DNA of 64,000 nucleotides from Emiliania huxleyi CCMP1516. Lineage: Eukaryota > Haptophyta > Isochrysidales > Noelaerhabdaceae. The stretch covers positions 1,326,438-1,390,437 of the forward strand of contig NW_005202428.1 of assembly GCF_000372725.1 (NCBI RefSeq). Direction: 5' to 3'. Below are positions 62,950 through 64,000 of the stretch, in pieces. Under the pieces are notes generated by a model, which had not been told where the DNA came from, searched no databases, and saw nothing but the letters and a program-made list of their open reading frames with translations. How positions within the stretch are numbered: the stretch's first letter is position 1; each line of letters starts with the position of its first letter. Position numbers and translations under genes: made by a program.

Positions 62950-64000
62950 GAGTGAGAGCACTCCCGCGCCACAAGTCAAACTCGAACGTCCCCCATGTGC
63001 TTTTGGCTTGCACGTACGTACTTGGCTGTCTTCTGATAAACGCAGTATGGAAGATACAAAGAGACGGAGGAGCAACGAGCGCCCTGGCGTGAGCCAACGA
63101 CACTCCCTCCGTAGACACTGATCACACACGGGTGGGACAGGGTGGGTCACAACGAAGCACGAGAGCGTGCGTGCACGACAGAGCGACAGCGCAGCGCACT
63201 GACTCACAACTTTCAAGTTCTGGCGGTGCTTTTGGCAACCAGCTGCGCAATATGATCAGTTCTAATGAACGTGCCGGGGCCCGACGGATAGATGAATCCG
63301 GGGCTAGGGTGCCCACAGGGCCCCAAAAAAGAAAGGAAAAAAGAAATGGGGCACCCCCGATCGCAGCACTTCGTGTTGGCCAGTCGAGAAATTGAGAGTG
63401 TGACTAGGAGGGTGGGACGCTGGGGATTCTCAAAGGTATACCCTTGGAATGGCCGGATCCAGCCTTCAACGTACGAGATCGCGCGCGCTTCGCGCGCTGC
63501 ACCGCCTATTCTCCGCGGCTGTGTGACGACGCGTGCCGTGTGCCAGCAGAGTTGAGCGCGCGCGGCGCGACGGCGCCCGCGAGGGAAGGCGCGGGTGCAG
63601 CGGCCGCCGGCGGCCGTACCGCCCGCCAGCCGGCGCAGCAGCGGCCAGCGCAGCGGCCGCCGGCGCAGCAGCCAGATCAGCCGGTGCGCGCCTTGCGAGG
63701 CGAGTACTGCCGCCCGGCAGCCTTGAGGCGGCCGGGCGGCAGTACTCGTTCGAACTTTGCGAGCCGTGCGCGCGCCGAGGCGCCCGCGGCGCGCGTCCGC
63801 CCGGCTGCCAGTAGGAGGCGGCGCAATATGGCCTATAGTACAGCCCTTGAGGAGGAGGAAGAGGCTGGCTGGCAGTGCTGTATGCCGCCGAGGGGCAGTT
63901 TTGGGGTGCTGACCCACGCCCAGCGGGCTGCAGAATGCGTCCGCAGCCGGGACAACCCGCCCCCCCTGCCGAGGCCGGTCGAAGCCCACTTGGAGGCAGC
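62950..64000. other. Right-end region with a GC-rich hairpin, no gene recognised
   Basis: A perfect 18-bp inverted repeat lies at 63701-63718 and 63731-63748 (cgagtactgccgcccggc and its complement) with a 12-base loop, inside GC-rich sequence with several ggccgccggc words. A purine run follows ggccccaa at about 63320-63346. A minus-strand frame spans 63213-63989 but is low-complexity and I do not accept it as a gene. Confidence 0.6.

Noticed and set aside
63213..63989. 258-codon minus-strand frame
   Set aside because: Low-complexity Arg/Ala sequence across a hairpin, no motif and no good start context.

Overview
The window is nuclear DNA from a GC-rich, photosynthetic eukaryotic microalga, most likely a haptophyte close to Emiliania huxleyi. 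The taxon is an inference. The evidence for it is: very high G+C, many short introns with a mixture of GT-AG and GC-AG ends, a chlorophyll-binding (LHC-type) gene, a thylakoid-lumen pentapeptide protein, AP2, XS and TOM1-type proteins, and abundant repeats. There are three assembly gaps (2578-2998, 13237-13336, 54738-54837). Exon ends were judged by eye from splice motifs and protein continuity.

Layout. 1-1449 (-) XS-domain (SGS3-like) protein, 3' end outside the window. 2127-8150 (-) two-RRM RNA-binding protein with an intron made of about 52 copies of a 65-bp unit. 8658-9791 (-) seven-helix TOM1/THH1-like membrane protein. 10130-10887 (+) broken gene. 11473-15313 (+) GAF-PAS hybrid histidine kinase. 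16043-17260 (+) protein kinase. 17499-17930 (-) and 18032-20764 (+) a divergent pair, the second a pogo/Tigger-like DDE transposase with a PCNA-binding motif. 21292-22290 (-) PRMT-like methyltransferase. 24017-26222 (+) secreted 'choice-of-anchor B' protein. 26886-29646 (+) NOC3. 33153-33902 (-) F-box protein. 35517-36271 (+) lumenal pentapeptide protein. 36734-37357 (-) SLX9-like. 39995-43148 (+) GTPBP1-like GTPase. 44045-44451 (+) LHC-like gene with a frameshift. 47324-48445 (+) double AP2. 49817-52033 (-) a protein joining a histone H3 tail, BTB, BACK, kelch and a SET-like domain. 52837-53757 (+) formiminotransferase. 55804-58034 (-) BPI/LBP-like protein. 58396-58722 (+) PARP fragment. 59894-61318 (-) TSR3. 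61523-62949 (-) GT31-like glycosyltransferase. Between these lie dispersed repeats, foldback elements and transposon remnants.

Two things stand out. First, the gene at 49817-52033 begins with an almost intact histone H3 tail in which the methylatable lysines (K4, K9, K27) are kept while the acetylatable K14 and K18 are D and R, and it ends in a SET-like domain. A foldback repeat sits directly upstream of its start codon. Second, in four genes at least 13 introns, most of them 59-75 bp, begin with a copy of the first roughly 15-30 bases of the exon that follows them. This is the footprint expected of introns created by tandem duplication or by introner insertion. The 3.4-kb array in the RRM gene looks like the same kind of intron multiplied 52 times.

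The genes do not form one pathway. Three (NOC3, SLX9-like, TSR3) serve ribosome biogenesis, and several (XS protein, RRM protein, PRMT, H3-tail/SET fusion) relate to RNA or chromatin.
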